From Rhodoferax antarcticus ANT.BR (GTDB lineage: Bacteria; Pseudomonadota; Gammaproteobacteria; Burkholderiales; Burkholderiaceae_C): a stretch of DNA of 64,000 bases. Made by a program: the position numbers and the translations under genes. The stretch is from positions 249,496 to 313,495 of the forward strand of contig NZ_MSYM01000013.1 of assembly GCF_001938565.1 (NCBI RefSeq). The letters run 5' to 3'. Under the pieces are notes generated by a model. The model saw nothing but the letters and a program-made list of their open reading frames with translations. It was not told the DNA's origin and did no database searches. Shown piece by piece: positions 1 through 9,212 of this stretch (position 1 is the first letter of the stretch; each line of letters starts with the position of its first letter).

Positions 1-113
1 ACCAGAATGGTGAATGCTGCAAGCAGCACAGCGGTCACACGTTGTGACAGCCAGTCGCGCATACCGTAATGCGCGCCCACCACTGTGCGATGAGAACCGT
101 AGTTAACAGACAT
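1..113 (-). CDS. sdhD: Succinate dehydrogenase membrane anchor SdhD (partial)
   Basis: Only the first 37 codons are inside the window; the gene reads leftwards off the edge. The start MSVNYGSHRTVVGAHYG followed by RDWLSQRVTAVLL is the usual beginning of beta-proteobacterial SdhD, the second cytochrome b556 subunit that anchors complex II in the inner membrane and helps bind haem and ubiquinone. An AGGAG ribosome binding site lies in the 14-nt gap after sdhC, so the two are one transcript. The membrane helices and the sdhA/sdhB genes expected further on are outside the window. Confidence 0.93.
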   Translation of the reverse strand, partial: MSVNYGSHRTVVGAHYGMRDWLSQRVTAVLLAAFTIL

Positions 114-127
114 GTATTGCTCCTGAA

Positions 128-571
128 TTAATAAAGACCAAACAGCTTGGCACCGAGTACCACCGTCAGGCTGAGCGTCAGAGCGATGACCAGAGCCGCT
201 GTCTGGCGGCCAATATCTTTTGTCACGTGGTGATGATGGGTATCAAACCAGAGGTGGCGTATACCGGCGATGAAATGATGCAGGATGGCCCAGATCAAGC
301 CCAGTACGACCAACTTCCACAAAAATCCAGGGATGCCAAGCATGCCAATATTGAATGCGGCTTTGAAGCGGGCAAAAGAAATTTCGGACGAAATGGAGGT
401 GTCAAACATCCAGATCACAAACGGCAGCAGGAAAAACATGATGGCGCCGCTGACCCGGTGCATGCCTGACGCGAGCGAAGCCAGCGGCCAGCGATAACTG
501 ATCAGACTGGCACTGTCGATATTGCGGAATTCAGGACGTTTTTTTGACGTGCTCGTCACGGTTTCAGACAT
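128..571 (-). CDS. sdhC: Succinate dehydrogenase cytochrome b556 subunit SdhC
   Basis: First gene of the succinate dehydrogenase operon. The 147-residue protein is the normal length and has three hydrophobic stretches (about residues 41-58, 80-104 and 124-144). Around residues 36-41 it carries the HRVSG motif that contributes to the quinone site, and near residue 98 the LHHFIAGIRHL segment with the histidine expected to ligate haem b. The product sits in the inner membrane with SdhD and passes electrons from SdhAB to ubiquinone. About 200 bp separates its start from the stop of the GntR regulator gene, and this must hold the sdh promoter; I could not pick one with confidence. Confidence 0.95.
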   Translation of the reverse strand: MSETVTSTSKKRPEFRNIDSASLISYRWPLASLASGMHRVSGAIMFFLLPFVIWMFDTSISSEISFARFKAAFNIGMLGIPGFLWKLVVLGLIWAILHHFIAGIRHLWFDTHHHHVTKDIGRQTAALVIALTLSLTVVLGAKLFGLY

Positions 572-772
572 AACTTACTTTCTTGTTTTGGGTGACTGCG
601 CAGCAACCAGCCTGTTGCCAGCCATCGAAAATTTTATTGCAATGCAGCATCATACGCCGCAGCTGAGGGGATTGAAGGGTGCTCAACCTACCCGAAGCCA
701 TTGGCAAAGCGCACCCCACGAGTGGGCATTTTCAGTCTGACACACGCATTACACGAGGCGTCTGGTTGGGGT

Positions 773-1576
773 TCAATTCATGTCGTTTTGGTAGTGGTGG
801 GTGTCAGTGCGGTAATAGCCCTTGCGCAATTCCATGGGCTCTCGCTGGTAGGTGTAGGCAATGCGTTCTACGCTCAATAGTGGGCCACCCACGGCCACTT
901 TGAGCAAGTCGGCGTGCGTTTCAGTTGCCGCTACAGCGCGGATTTTTTCTTCGGCACGCACCATGCGCACGTTGAATTCAGTCTCGAACAGGGCGTACAT
1001 CGGACCCTTGCACGTGGCCAGTCTCTCTGCAGTCAGGCCCTTGAAGGGCGCTGCAGGCAGCCAGATATCTTCCAAAATAGCAGGCGCGCCGCCAAAACTC
1101 AGTACCCGGCGCACTTGCAACACGGTGTCGCCACAGCGCAGAGCTAAGGCTTTGGCCACATCGGCGCTGGCGCGGACTCTGCGGCATTCGATGATGTCGC
1201 GCTGCGCTGGCCCCTCGCTGCCCCGAGAACCACTGTCGGGTACCAATTTAAGGAACCTGAACTGCACCTGCTGCTCGGCGTGTGTGGCTACAAACGTGCC
1301 CTTACCCTGACGGCGCAACAGCAGGTTTTCAGCGGCCAACTCGTCAATGGCTTTGCGCACCGTGCCCTGGCTGACCCGAAAACGCGCAGCCAGTTCGATC
1401 TCGCTGGGGATCACTTCACCGGGCTTCCACTCGCCAGATCGCAAGCTGCCCAGAATCAGGGCCTTGATCTGTTGGTAGAGTGGGCTGAACGTTGGTGTGG
1501 CATGGGCTGCGGCTGATACCACTTCAGGTGCCAGGGACATCTCAGGCTCCTCGCTGGTATCGGGCAGGGCTGGCAT
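773..1576 (-). CDS. GntR-family transcriptional regulator (HutC/UTRA type)
   Basis: Residues about 35-105 form a GntR winged helix (PLYQQIKALIL, then IPSEIELAARFRVSQGTVRKAI and a LLLRRQGKGTFV wing). The rest resembles the UTRA ligand-binding domain of the HutC subfamily. I start at ATG 1576 (267 aa) because GGAG lies 9 nt upstream; an in-frame TTG at 1591 would be the alternative. It is divergent from mdh and sits between sdhC and mdh, which suggests control of TCA-cycle genes by a carboxylate or acyl ligand. A perfect 12-bp palindrome lies in the spacer of its own probable promoter, so autoregulation is likely. The ligand cannot be read from the sequence. Confidence 0.88.
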   Translation of the reverse strand: MPALPDTSEEPEMSLAPEVVSAAAHATPTFSPLYQQIKALILGSLRSGEWKPGEVIPSEIELAARFRVSQGTVRKAIDELAAENLLLRRQGKGTFVATHAEQQVQFRFLKLVPDSGSRGSEGPAQRDIIECRRVRASADVAKALALRCGDTVLQVRRVLSFGGAPAILEDIWLPAAPFKGLTAERLATCKGPMYALFETEFNVRMVRAEEKIRAVAATETHADLLKVAVGGPLLSVERIAYTYQREPMELRKGYYRTDTHHYQNDMN

Positions 1577-1613
1577 GAACAGAGTCTCCAAGTAGTCGAT
1601 TTAGTTGTCAGCA

Positions 1614-1641
1614 ATCATATCTTATATAAGACATAAGACAA
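1614..1641 (-). promoter_or_regulatory. Probable gntR promoter with a palindromic operator in the spacer
   Basis: On the minus strand TTGTCT (1641-1636) and TATGAT (1619-1614) make a plausible sigma-70 promoter with a 16-bp spacer. The spacer contains TCTTATATAAGA (1620-1631), a perfect 12-bp palindrome, and a second TCTTA half lies next to it (1633-1637). A repressor bound here would block the promoter directly, which fits autoregulation by the adjacent GntR protein. The box match is by eye. Confidence 0.55.
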
Positions 1642-1642
1642 G

Positions 1643-1672
1643 TTGACGACGGGGTGTTTTCACGGCTACACT
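1643..1672 (+). promoter_or_regulatory. Probable mdh promoter
   Basis: TTGACG (1643-1648) and TACACT (1667-1672) are separated by 18 bp and point to mdh, leaving a leader of about 70 nt. The palindrome at 1620-1631 lies about 12 bp upstream of the -35 box, so a protein bound there could touch RNA polymerase at mdh as well as at gntR. Confidence 0.45.
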
Positions 1673-1751
1673 CCAACTGCCTGGCGGTGATGGCTATAGA
1701 TCATCTGCCCGACAACCGCTGAATTTTTCCCTAAATTTCTGGAGTCCTACT

Positions 1752-2738
1752 ATGAGCAAGAAGCCCGTTCGTGTTGCTGTTACCGGTGCTGCCGGTCAAA
1801 TCGGTTATGCCATTTTGTTTCGTATCGCATCGGGCGAAATGCTGGGCAAAGATCAGCCTGTGATGCTGAGTTTGCTGGAAGTGCCGGTTGAAAAAGCCCA
1901 GCAAGCGTTACAGGGTGTGATGATGGAGCTGCAAGACTGCGCTTTCCCGTTGTTGGTGGGAATGCAAGCCCATAGCGACCCCATGACGGCTTTCAAAGAT
2001 GTGGATTACGCCTTGTTGATTGGTTCGCGTCCACGTGGCCCAGGGATGGAGCGCGCCGAGTTGTTAGCTGTTAATGCTGAAATTTTCACGGCACAAGGAA
2101 AGGCGCTCAACGCTGTGGCCAGCCGCGACGTGCGCGTACTGGTGGTGGGCAACCCCGCCAACACCAACGCCTACATCGCCATGAAGAGCGCGCCCGATCT
2201 GCCGCGCAAGAATTTCACCGCCATGCTGCGCCTGGACCACAACCGCGCCTTGAGCCAATTGGCTACTAAAACGGGCAAGGCCGTGGCCGACATCGAGAAA
2301 ATGGCGGTCTGGGGCAACCACTCGCCCACCATGTACGCCGACTACCGTTTTGCCACCATCAACGGCGAAAGCGTCAAGGACATGATCAATGACCAGGACT
2401 GGAACGCCAACACCTTCCTGCCGACGGTGGGTAAGCGCGGTGCAGCCATTATCGCTGCGCGTGGCGTGTCTTCAGCTGCTTCGGCTGCCAACGCTGCCAT
2501 TGACCATATGCACGACTGGGCCTTGGGCACGAATGGCAAGTGGGTCACCATGGGTATCCCTTCCAACGGCGAATACGGCATCCCCAAGGACACCATGTTT
2601 GGTTTCCCGGTGACCTGTGTCAACGGCGAGTACACCATCGTTGAAGGGTTGCCGATTGATGCTTTCAGCCAAGAATGCATCAACAAGACCCTGAAGGAAC
2701 TGCAGGAGGAGCAGGCGGGTGTGGCGCATCTGCTCTGA
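1752..2738 (+). CDS. mdh: Malate dehydrogenase
   Basis: Cytosolic NAD-dependent enzyme that interconverts malate and oxaloacetate. The 328-residue protein has the Rossmann glycine motif TGAAGQIGY (about residues 11-19), the substrate-binding RLDHNRA segment near residue 160 and the catalytic histidine in WGNHSPTM (about residue 190). Length and sequence match the MDH type of beta-proteobacteria, which is close to the cytosolic/actinobacterial group rather than the E. coli type. A GGAG site precedes the ATG. The gene is divergent from the GntR regulator and is followed after 36 bp by the CitE-like gene, probably on the same transcript. Confidence 0.97.
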   Translation: MSKKPVRVAVTGAAGQIGYAILFRIASGEMLGKDQPVMLSLLEVPVEKAQQALQGVMMELQDCAFPLLVGMQAHSDPMTAFKDVDYALLIGSRPRGPGMERAELLAVNAEIFTAQGKALNAVASRDVRVLVVGNPANTNAYIAMKSAPDLPRKNFTAMLRLDHNRALSQLATKTGKAVADIEKMAVWGNHSPTMYADYRFATINGESVKDMINDQDWNANTFLPTVGKRGAAIIAARGVSSAASAANAAIDHMHDWALGTNGKWVTMGIPSNGEYGIPKDTMFGFPVTCVNGEYTIVEGLPIDAFSQECINKTLKELQEEQAGVAHLL

Positions 2739-2774
2739 GCTTGACTTTTACGTTAAGCAGCTGATTCCGACACC

Positions 2775-3821
2775 GTGACCCATCCGCGCCAGGTGCTGTT
2801 GGGCGCTGCAGTCGCAGCGCCCTTGCCTGTATGTGATCACTATTGCGGCACCGAGCCGCGCATGCTTAAGGCGCTCGCCTTGCAGGGCGAGATGATGCAA
2901 GCGCTGGGTGCGTGCGTTTTTGATGTCACGCTAGATTGTGAAGATGGTGCTCCGGTGGGGGGTGAAAAAGACCATGCTTTTATGGTCTCAGCCCTTGTGC
3001 TTAAAGGGTTAGTAGCTATTGAAAATGAATTAACTCCCCTTCAGCGGCGGGTTGCTGTCAGGGTTCATCCGGTGGGGCATCCTGCCTTCGAGCAAGATAT
3101 TCAGATCGTGTTGGGTGAGGCCGCAGCGGCCTGGAGCCATTTAATGTTGCCCAAGGTGGATTCGGTGAAAGATGTTGACAGGGCTTTGCAGGTGATAGAT
3201 ACGGCACTGGCTTCTTCCGGTCGTACCCAGTCCCTGCCCATTCATGTGCTGATTGAGTCTCCGCTGGCGGTTCATCAGGCGGCATCGATCGCAGCCCACC
3301 CGCGCGTCGAGTCGCTCAGTTTTGGCCTGATGGATTTTGTTTCGGCGCACGGTGGTGCCATACCTGCTTCGGCGATGTCGGTCGGTGGGCTAAGGTCTGC
3401 TGATGAGTTCGACCAGTTCAGCCACCCGCTGGTGGTGCGCGCCAAGCTTGAAATCAGTGCGGCCTGCCATGCGTATGGCAAGGTGCCCTCGCATGGCGTG
3501 GTGACTGAGTTCAAGCGCCTGGACGTGATTCAGGCGGCGGCACAGCGGGCCAGCCGTGAACTGGGTTTTACCCGCATGTGGAGCATTCACCCGGATCAGA
3601 TTCGCCCCATTCTGGCGGCTTTTACCCCTAAGCAGAGCGAGGTCGAGCAGGCCAGTCATATTATTTGCGCCGCTCAGGCAGCGGGTTGGGCACCGATTTC
3701 AGTCGCAGGCAGCCTGCATGACCGTGCGAGTTTTCGCTACTACTGGCAAGTGCTTGAAAAGGCGCACCAAACGGGTCGCCTGGATCGTCAGGATCCAGCT
3801 TATAAGTATTTTGCTTGCTAA
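2775..3821 (+). CDS. HpcH/HpaI aldolase / CitE-like CoA-ester lyase
   Basis: The protein of 348 residues starts at GTG and has the features of CitE-like lyases (malyl-CoA/citramalyl-CoA lyase fold): an acidic LDCEDGAP metal-site segment near residues 53-60, RVHP near residue 98, LIESPLAVHQA and FGLMDF. Family members cleave 3-hydroxyacyl-CoA esters such as malyl-CoA; the substrate here cannot be told. Position between mdh and acnB points to dicarboxylate metabolism. Residues about 72-86 (SALVLKGLVAIENEL) are encoded by a copy of the dispersed 45-bp repeat and form an extra segment between two conserved blocks, apparently tolerated in frame. Confidence 0.85.
   Translation: MTHPRQVLLGAAVAAPLPVCDHYCGTEPRMLKALALQGEMMQALGACVFDVTLDCEDGAPVGGEKDHAFMVSALVLKGLVAIENELTPLQRRVAVRVHPVGHPAFEQDIQIVLGEAAAAWSHLMLPKVDSVKDVDRALQVIDTALASSGRTQSLPIHVLIESPLAVHQAASIAAHPRVESLSFGLMDFVSAHGGAIPASAMSVGGLRSADEFDQFSHPLVVRAKLEISAACHAYGKVPSHGVVTEFKRLDVIQAAAQRASRELGFTRMWSIHPDQIRPILAAFTPKQSEVEQASHIICAAQAAGWAPISVAGSLHDRASFRYYWQVLEKAHQTGRLDRQDPAYKYFAC
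2988..3030 (+). repeat. Dispersed 45-bp repeat, copy inside the CitE-like gene
   Basis: AGCCCTTGTGCTTAAAGGG followed by TTAGTAGCTATTGAAAAT matches the family pattern (blocks CTCTAGCCCTTAT, three variable bases, ATAAGCGC, then nAGnAGCTAT and an A-rich end). The reading frame of the host gene stays open. Confidence 0.7.
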
Positions 3822-3855
3822 CCTGGGGCGGTAAAGTTTTCAGGAGAACTTGATC

Positions 3856-4494
3856 ATGAATATTCACAACATACATAAATCGCTCGCTTGGCAACCTCGA
3901 TTGCTGGCTGCCATCGGCGCCTGTATGGCGGTGTCAGCGCTTGCCTTTGCACATGTCGAGGCGCACGCCGAGAGTAAAAAGGTCACCAGCAAAACCCTCA
4001 AGCCCCTGCTACAGAGCCGTGTCGAACTCAAGAGCCAGGCGAACCAGATGGCGTCTGGCATCCGCGCCGCACAGGCAGCGCTCAGCCCGGACGAGTTGGT
4101 GATTGCTCAGCGCGTTGAAGTCGGTCGGATCCCCTGCGAACTGGGCGCGTTTGTGACGGTGGAGGCAGACCTGCACGAGCCGGGCTACTTTGATATTTCC
4201 GGGAAAAAATTCAAATTTCGCATGGTGCCTGTGGTCAGCAGTACCGGTGCCATTCGTCTGGAAGACACAACAGCAGGTGCCGTGTGGTTGCAGTTGTCCA
4301 ATAAGTCCATGCTGATGAACCACAAGACGGGTTCCCGCATGGCTGACGTCTGCATGACGCCAACGCAAGTCGTTGTAGCAGACGCCATGCTGAAAAATCC
4401 TCCGCCCAGTCTGCTGGAGCCATTGCCAGTTGCACTGAGTCCCGTACCCCATCCGACGGCACAGGTGCCTTTTGCGCCAGGCATGGTTCGCTAG
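3856..4494 (+). CDS. Conserved secreted protein of unknown function
   Basis: I do not recognise a named family. The protein (212 aa from ATG 3856) begins with a signal peptide: basic MNIHNIHKSLAWQPR, a hydrophobic core LLAAIGACMAVSALAF and probable cleavage after AHA, so it should be periplasmic. The mature part has a basic, helix-prone start and then a beta-rich section with two cysteines (IPCELGAFV and DVCMTP) about 85 residues apart that could form a disulphide. AGGAG lies about 9 nt before this ATG; a TTG at 3850 is the other possible start. It sits between the CitE-like gene and acnB on the same strand, and the tail is proline-rich. Confidence 0.7.
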   Translation: MNIHNIHKSLAWQPRLLAAIGACMAVSALAFAHVEAHAESKKVTSKTLKPLLQSRVELKSQANQMASGIRAAQAALSPDELVIAQRVEVGRIPCELGAFVTVEADLHEPGYFDISGKKFKFRMVPVVSSTGAIRLEDTTAGAVWLQLSNKSMLMNHKTGSRMADVCMTPTQVVVADAMLKNPPPSLLEPLPVALSPVPHPTAQVPFAPGMVR

Positions 4495-4552
4495 GCTGCG
4501 CCAGGTTTTCCCAGAAATTTTTGCTTGATTCAATTTAAGAAGGAGTTCATTT

Positions 4553-7144
4553 ATGTTGCAAGCCTACCGTGCTCATGTTGCTGAGCGCGCCACACTCGGA
4601 ATTCCCGCACTGCCATTGACCGCTCATCAAACTGCAGAGTTGATTGAGTTGCTGAAGACCCCGCCCGCAGACGAAGAGGCTTTTCTGGTTGAGTTGATCA
4701 CCCACCGTGTGCCTGCTGGCGTGGATAATGCCGCTAAGGTCAAGGCCAGCTATCTGGCTGCTGTAGCGCATGGCACTGAAAAATGCACACTGATCAGCCG
4801 CGAAAAAGCGACTGAGTTGCTGGGCACCATGCTAGGCGGCTACAACCTGACGCCGCTGATTGACATGCTTGACGATGCAGCCGTGGCCGCAGTGGCGGCC
4901 CAAGCGCTGAAGAAAACCCTGCTGATGTTCGACCAGTTTCACGACGTCAAGGAAAAAGCTGACAAGGGCAACACTTACGCCCAAGCCGTGCTGCAAAGCT
5001 GGGCTGATGCTGAATGGTTCACCAGCCGCCCCGAAGTGCCGAAAAGCATCACTTTGACCGTCCTCAAGGTCACTGGCGAGACCAATACCGACGACCTCAG
5101 CCCTGCGCCCGATGCCTGGAGCCGCCCCGATATTCCACTGCATGCGTTGGCGATGCTGAAAAACAAGCGTGACGGTATCACCCCTGAAGAAGACGGTAAA
5201 CGCGGCCCGGTCAAGTTCGTTGAAGACCTGCGTGCGCGTGGCAACCTGGTCGCCTATGTGGGCGACGTGGTCGGCACGGGGTCGAGCCGCAAGTCGGCCA
5301 CCAATAGCGTGCTGTGGTTCACCGGTGAAGACATCCCGTTTGTACCGAACAAGCGTTTCGGTGGCGTTTGTCTGGGCGCCAAGATCGCTCCGATTTTCTA
5401 CAACACCATGGAAGATGCGGGTGCCTTGCCGATCGAACTCGACGTCAGCCAGATGAATATGGGCGACACCATCGAGTTGCGTCCTTATGAAGGAAAAGCG
5501 CTCAAAGACGGCGTAGTCATTGCGGAGTTCACTCTCAAAAGTGAAGTACTTTTTGATGAAGTGCGTGCTGGTGGCCGCATTCCCTTGATCATTGGCCGTG
5601 GCCTGACCACCAAGGCCCGTGAGTCATTGGGCTTGCCTGTATCCACCCTGTTCCGATTGCCACAAAACCCCAAGTCCAACGGCAAAGGCTTTACCTTGGC
5701 GCAAAAAATGGTTGGCCGTGCCTGTGGTCTGCTCGAGGGACAGGGCGTGTTGCCTGGTACTTACTGTGAACCCAAGATGACCTCGGTCGGCTCACAAGAC
5801 ACCACCGGCCCGATGACCCGTGACGAGCTGAAAGACTTGGCCTGCCTGGGCTTCAGCGCCGATCTGGTCATGCAGTCCTTCTGCCACACGGCTGCCTACC
5901 CCAAGTTAGTCGATGTGAAGATGCACCACGAATTGCCCGAGTTCATCAGCAACCGTGGCGGCATCCCGTTGCGCCCTGGTGACGGCATCATCCACAGCTG
6001 GCTCAACCGCATGTTGTTGCCTGACACCGTCGGCACCGGCGGCGATAGCCACACCCGTTTCCCAATTGGCATCAGTTTCCCAGCGGGCTCAGGCTTGGTG
6101 GCCTTTGGTGCCGCCACCGGTGTCATGCCGCTGGACATGCCTGAGAGCGTGCTGGTGCGCTTCAAAGGCCAGATGCGGCCCGGTGTAACACTGCGTGATC
6201 TGGTGAATGCCATTCCGCTGTACGCCATCAAGTCAGGTGAGCTGACCGTGTCCAAGCAAGGCAAGAAGAATGTGTTTTCCGGTCGTATCCTGGAAATTGA
6301 AGGCTTGCCAGACCTGAAAGTTGAGCAAGCTTTCGAGCTAAGCGACGCCTCTGCAGAGCGCAGCGCTGCAGGCTGCACCGTGCATCTGAACAAAGAGCCG
6401 ATCATTGAGTACATCAACAGCAACATCGTGATGTTGAAGTGGATGATCGCCAGCGGTTATTCGGACGTGCGTACCATCACCCGCCGCATCAAGGCCATGG
6501 AGGCCTGGCTGGCCAATCCGGAGTTGCTGAAAGCCGATGCGGATGCGGAGTACGCCAGCGTGATCGAAATTGATCTGGCTGACATTCATGAGCCGATCGT
6601 GGCTTGCCCGAACGACCCAGACGATGTCAAAACCCTGTCAGACGTAGCCGGTACCCAGATCGACGAAGTGTTCATTGGCTCTTGTATGACCAACATCGGT
6701 CATTTCCGCGCAGCCTCCAAGTTGCTGGAAAACAAGCGTGACATTCCCGTCAAACTGTGGATGGCACCGCCCACCAAGATGGATGCCAAACAACTCACCG
6801 AAGAAGGCCACTACGGCGTGCTGGGTAGCGCGGGCGCGCGCATGGAAATGCCGGGCTGCAGTCTCTGCATGGGCAATCAGGCTCAGGTCAAGGAAGGCGC
6901 CACGGTGTTTTCCACCTCCACACGTAACTTCCCGAACCGTCTGGGCAAGAACAGCAACGTTTATCTGGGCAGCGCCGAACTGGCGGCTATTTGCGCCAAG
7001 CTCGGCCGCATTCCGACCAAAACCGAGTACATGGCCGACATGGGCGTGCTCACCGCTGCAAGTGGCAAGATCTACCAGTACCTGAATTTTGACAAGGTGC
7101 AGGATTACACCGATGCGGCCAAAACTGTGGGCATCGCGGTATAA
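4553..7144 (+). CDS. acnB: Bifunctional aconitate hydratase B / 2-methylisocitrate dehydratase
   Basis: TCA-cycle enzyme that isomerises citrate and isocitrate; AcnB proteins also accept 2-methylisocitrate in many bacteria. The 863-residue length is that of AcnB, which has an N-terminal HEAT-like domain absent from AcnA. The three [4Fe-4S] ligands are visible: Cys about 711 in [10 protein letters not shown], and Cys about 769 and 772 in [20 protein letters not shown] and GGDSHTRFP active-site segments are present. AAGGAG precedes the ATG. AcnB proteins can act as RNA-binding regulators when the cluster is lost, which is family knowledge only. It closes the TCA block that begins with mdh. Confidence 0.97.
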   Translation: MLQAYRAHVAERATLGIPALPLTAHQTAELIELLKTPPADEEAFLVELITHRVPAGVDNAAKVKASYLAAVAHGTEKCTLISREKATELLGTMLGGYNLTPLIDMLDDAAVAAVAAQALKKTLLMFDQFHDVKEKADKGNTYAQAVLQSWADAEWFTSRPEVPKSITLTVLKVTGETNTDDLSPAPDAWSRPDIPLHALAMLKNKRDGITPEEDGKRGPVKFVEDLRARGNLVAYVGDVVGTGSSRKSATNSVLWFTGEDIPFVPNKRFGGVCLGAKIAPIFYNTMEDAGALPIELDVSQMNMGDTIELRPYEGKALKDGVVIAEFTLKSEVLFDEVRAGGRIPLIIGRGLTTKARESLGLPVSTLFRLPQNPKSNGKGFTLAQKMVGRACGLLEGQGVLPGTYCEPKMTSVGSQDTTGPMTRDELKDLACLGFSADLVMQSFCHTAAYPKLVDVKMHHELPEFISNRGGIPLRPGDGIIHSWLNRMLLPDTVGTGGDSHTRFPIGISFPAGSGLVAFGAATGVMPLDMPESVLVRFKGQMRPGVTLRDLVNAIPLYAIKSGELTVSKQGKKNVFSGRILEIEGLPDLKVEQAFELSDASAERSAAGCTVHLNKEPIIEYINSNIVMLKWMIASGYSDVRTITRRIKAMEAWLANPELLKADADAEYASVIEIDLADIHEPIVACPNDPDDVKTLSDVAGTQIDEVFIGSCMTNIGHFRAASKLLENKRDIPVKLWMAPPTKMDAKQLTEEGHYGVLGSAGARMEMPGCSLCMGNQAQVKEGATVFSTSTRNFPNRLGKNSNVYLGSAELAAICAKLGRIPTKTEYMADMGVLTAASGKIYQYLNFDKVQDYTDAAKTVGIAV

Positions 7145-7287
7145 AGTCACGTTTTTTAGTCGCACTAACGAGTTTCTGAAGGCGCTCTGAGGGCGCTGGC
7201 GAGGGTCGTCCGGTAGCTGCACTGAAAGTTTTAAAAGCCTCACATACGAAACCTAGCCGGTAGCTTAAAGTGTTGACGAGTTGATTG

Positions 7288-7318
7288 AGAGCCGCGCCCA
7301 GCTTGGGTTTGCGGCTCT
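7288..7318 (+). terminator. Stem-loop downstream of acnB
   Basis: An eight-base perfect stem, AGAGCCGC with GCGGCTCT, encloses a 15-base loop in which CCCA and TGGG can pair further. The T-tract after it is poor (TATCTTG), so it is a weaker candidate than the 7414 terminator; it could also be a 3'-end stabilising hairpin for acnB mRNA. Confidence 0.45.
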
Positions 7319-7413
7319 TATCTTGTCCAGATATTTTTCAGGCGAAAGAAAACCCGCAGACGCTAAGCGACATGCGTGTTTCGGAAGGATCAGGCCCTTC
7401 CAATCAACACTTT

Positions 7414-7451
7414 AAGCCACCGGCTAGATACGAAACTGCGGGGCTTTTTTT
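7414..7451 (+). terminator. Intrinsic terminator before the phosphate uptake genes
   Basis: AAGCCACCG (7414-7422) pairs with CGGGGCTT (7439-7446) with one bulged A, and is followed by a run of seven T. It lies about 270 bp after the acnB stop codon, further than expected for acnB alone, so it may end a separate short RNA. Confidence 0.65.
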
Positions 7452-7534
7452 GTTAAAGCGCCACAATGTCTCAAGGTTAAACTGCGCGAATTCATAGCTT
7501 GTTCGTCAAGCTATCCTTTTTTCAGGAGCCTTCT

Positions 7535-8182
7535 GTGTTTTTTGGCAAACTGCTACCGCGTGACACCAATTTTTTCATTCTGTTTGACCAACACGCGAAG
7601 CACATCGTCGAAGCAGCCCATGCGTTTTCCAATTTGGTCATCCACTACGCCGACCTTGAATTGCGTCAGAAGTACCACCGTCAGGTCAACCAAGCAGAAG
7701 GCGCTGCCGACCGGATCACCCATGAGGTGAACCAGGCGCTGCACAAGACGTTCATCACACCGATTGACCGCGAGCAAATTCACAGTTTGATCAACACGAT
7801 GGACGACGTGGCCGATCTGATTCAGGATTCGGCTGAAACCATGTCCCTCTACGACGTGCATCACATGACCGACGAGATGCGTCGCCTGACAGATTTGAGT
7901 GTGAAATGCTGCGAAAGCTTGCTGAGCGCGGTGAATCTGCTCAACAAGATTGCCGAGGCGCCAACCGCAGACGCGGCCCTGAGAATCTGCGATGAAATCG
8001 ACGTCCTGGAAAGCGATGCAGATAGCGTCATGCGAAACGCGATGAGTAAACTGTTTCGAGAAGAGTCTGACGTGCGCGAACTCATCAAACTCAAGGCGAT
8101 TTACGAATTGCTGGAGAGCATCACCGACCGGGTTGAAGATGCGGCCAATCTGATCGAGGGCATCATCCTCGAAAACTCCTGA
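7535..8182 (+). CDS. DUF47 / PhoU-like phosphate transport accessory protein
   Basis: A 215-residue, almost entirely helical protein starting MFFGKLLPRDTNFFILFDQHA, as in the DUF47 family of PhoU-like proteins that are encoded next to PiT permeases. These are thought to modulate the low-affinity phosphate permease from the cytoplasm. I choose GTG 7535 because AGGAG lies six bases upstream and family N-termini begin here; a longer TTG start at 7499 is less likely. Acidic motifs (EIDVLESDADSVM, ITDRVEDAANLIEG) match the metal-binding E/DxxxD helices of PhoU folds. The permease gene follows after 19 bp. Confidence 0.9.
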   Translation: MFFGKLLPRDTNFFILFDQHAKHIVEAAHAFSNLVIHYADLELRQKYHRQVNQAEGAADRITHEVNQALHKTFITPIDREQIHSLINTMDDVADLIQDSAETMSLYDVHHMTDEMRRLTDLSVKCCESLLSAVNLLNKIAEAPTADAALRICDEIDVLESDADSVMRNAMSKLFREESDVRELIKLKAIYELLESITDRVEDAANLIEGIILENS

Positions 8183-8201
8183 TAGCCCGCGAATTCAGAT
8201 C

Positions 8202-9212
8202 ATGGAAAACGCGCAAGCTGCTTTGTGGGTGGTCGCCGTCCTGGTGGTGATGGCGGTGGTGTTTGACTTCATGAACGGGTTTCATGACGCGGCCAATTCG
8301 ATCGCCACGGTGGTCTCTACCGGTGTTCTAAAACCTGGTCAGGCCGTTTTGTTTGCGGCATTTTTCAATGTTGCCGCCATCTTCGTATTTCACCTCAGCG
8401 TGGCCGCCACCGTGGGTAAAGGCATTGTTTTGCCTGGCATTGTGGATACCAACGTGGTTTTTGGCGCGTTGGTGGGTGCCATCACCTGGAACTTCATCAC
8501 CTGGTACTACGGTATTCCCAGTAGCTCTTCGCATGCGTTGATTGGTGGCATTGCTGGCGCCGCGATTGCCAAGGCCGGTGTCGCGTCCTTGATTGTCTCG
8601 GGCATTATGAAAACCGTCATTTTCATTTTCGTCTCGCCGTTGCTGGGCTTTTTGCTTGGGTCGCTGATGATGGTGCTGGTGTCCTGGGTCTTTAGGGGAT
8701 TTCGTCCGCTCAAGGTTGACAAGTGGTTTCGCCGTTTACAACTGGTTTCTGCAGGCGCCTACAGCTTGGGGCACGGGGGCAATGATGCCCAGAAGACCAT
8801 CGGCATCATCTGGATGCTGCTGATTGCCACCGGTTATACCAATGCGCAGGACCGTGCGCCGCCGAATTGGGTGGTGATCATCTGCTACTCGGCGATCGGT
8901 TTGGGCACCATGCTGGGGGGCTGGCGTATTGTGAAAACCATGGGTCAGAGAATTACCAAGTTAAAGCCAGTGGGTGGTTTTTGTGCCGAAACGGGCGGTG
9001 CCATCACCCTGTTTGTCGCAACGGCGATGGGCGTGCCGGTTTCGACGACGCACACCATCACCGGTGCCATCGTCGGCGTGGGCTCTACCCGGCGTGCCAG
9101 CGCGGTGCGTTGGGGTGTGGCCGGTAACATCATCTGGGCCTGGATTTTGACTATTCCCGCAAGCGCCTTCGTGGCTGCTGTGGCTTATTGGATCAGTCTG
9201 CAACTGTTCTGA
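8202..9212 (+). CDS. pit: Inorganic phosphate transporter, PiT family
   Basis: Low-affinity phosphate/cation symporter of the inner membrane, 336 residues with about ten hydrophobic segments. Both copies of the PiT signature are visible: FDFMNGFHDAANSIATVVST near residue 22 and YSLGHGGNDAQKTIG near residue 190, reflecting the family's internal duplication. GVPVSTTHTITGAIVGVG near residue 275 is the second-half counterpart of IPSSSSHALIGGIAGAA near residue 106. It follows the DUF47 gene as an operon. Its last 20 bases overlap the end of the convergent acetyltransferase gene. Confidence 0.95.
   Translation: MENAQAALWVVAVLVVMAVVFDFMNGFHDAANSIATVVSTGVLKPGQAVLFAAFFNVAAIFVFHLSVAATVGKGIVLPGIVDTNVVFGALVGAITWNFITWYYGIPSSSSHALIGGIAGAAIAKAGVASLIVSGIMKTVIFIFVSPLLGFLLGSLMMVLVSWVFRGFRPLKVDKWFRRLQLVSAGAYSLGHGGNDAQKTIGIIWMLLIATGYTNAQDRAPPNWVVIICYSAIGLGTMLGGWRIVKTMGQRITKLKPVGGFCAETGGAITLFVATAMGVPVSTTHTITGAIVGVGSTRRASAVRWGVAGNIIWAWILTIPASAFVAAVAYWISLQLF

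Larger units (their letters stand above)
7145..7534. other. Intergenic region with several RNA-like structures
   Basis: This 390-bp gap between acnB and the DUF47 gene has no convincing ORF. It contains a stem AGAGCCGC (7288-7295) with GCGGCTCT (7311-7318) that probably ends acnB transcription, a small hairpin formed by GGAAGG and CCTTCC near 7383-7401, and an intrinsic terminator at 7414-7451. A segment near 7252-7268 is a near inverted copy of 7411-7427, and TACGAAAC occurs near both. A terminated small RNA in this gap is possible. Confidence 0.4.
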
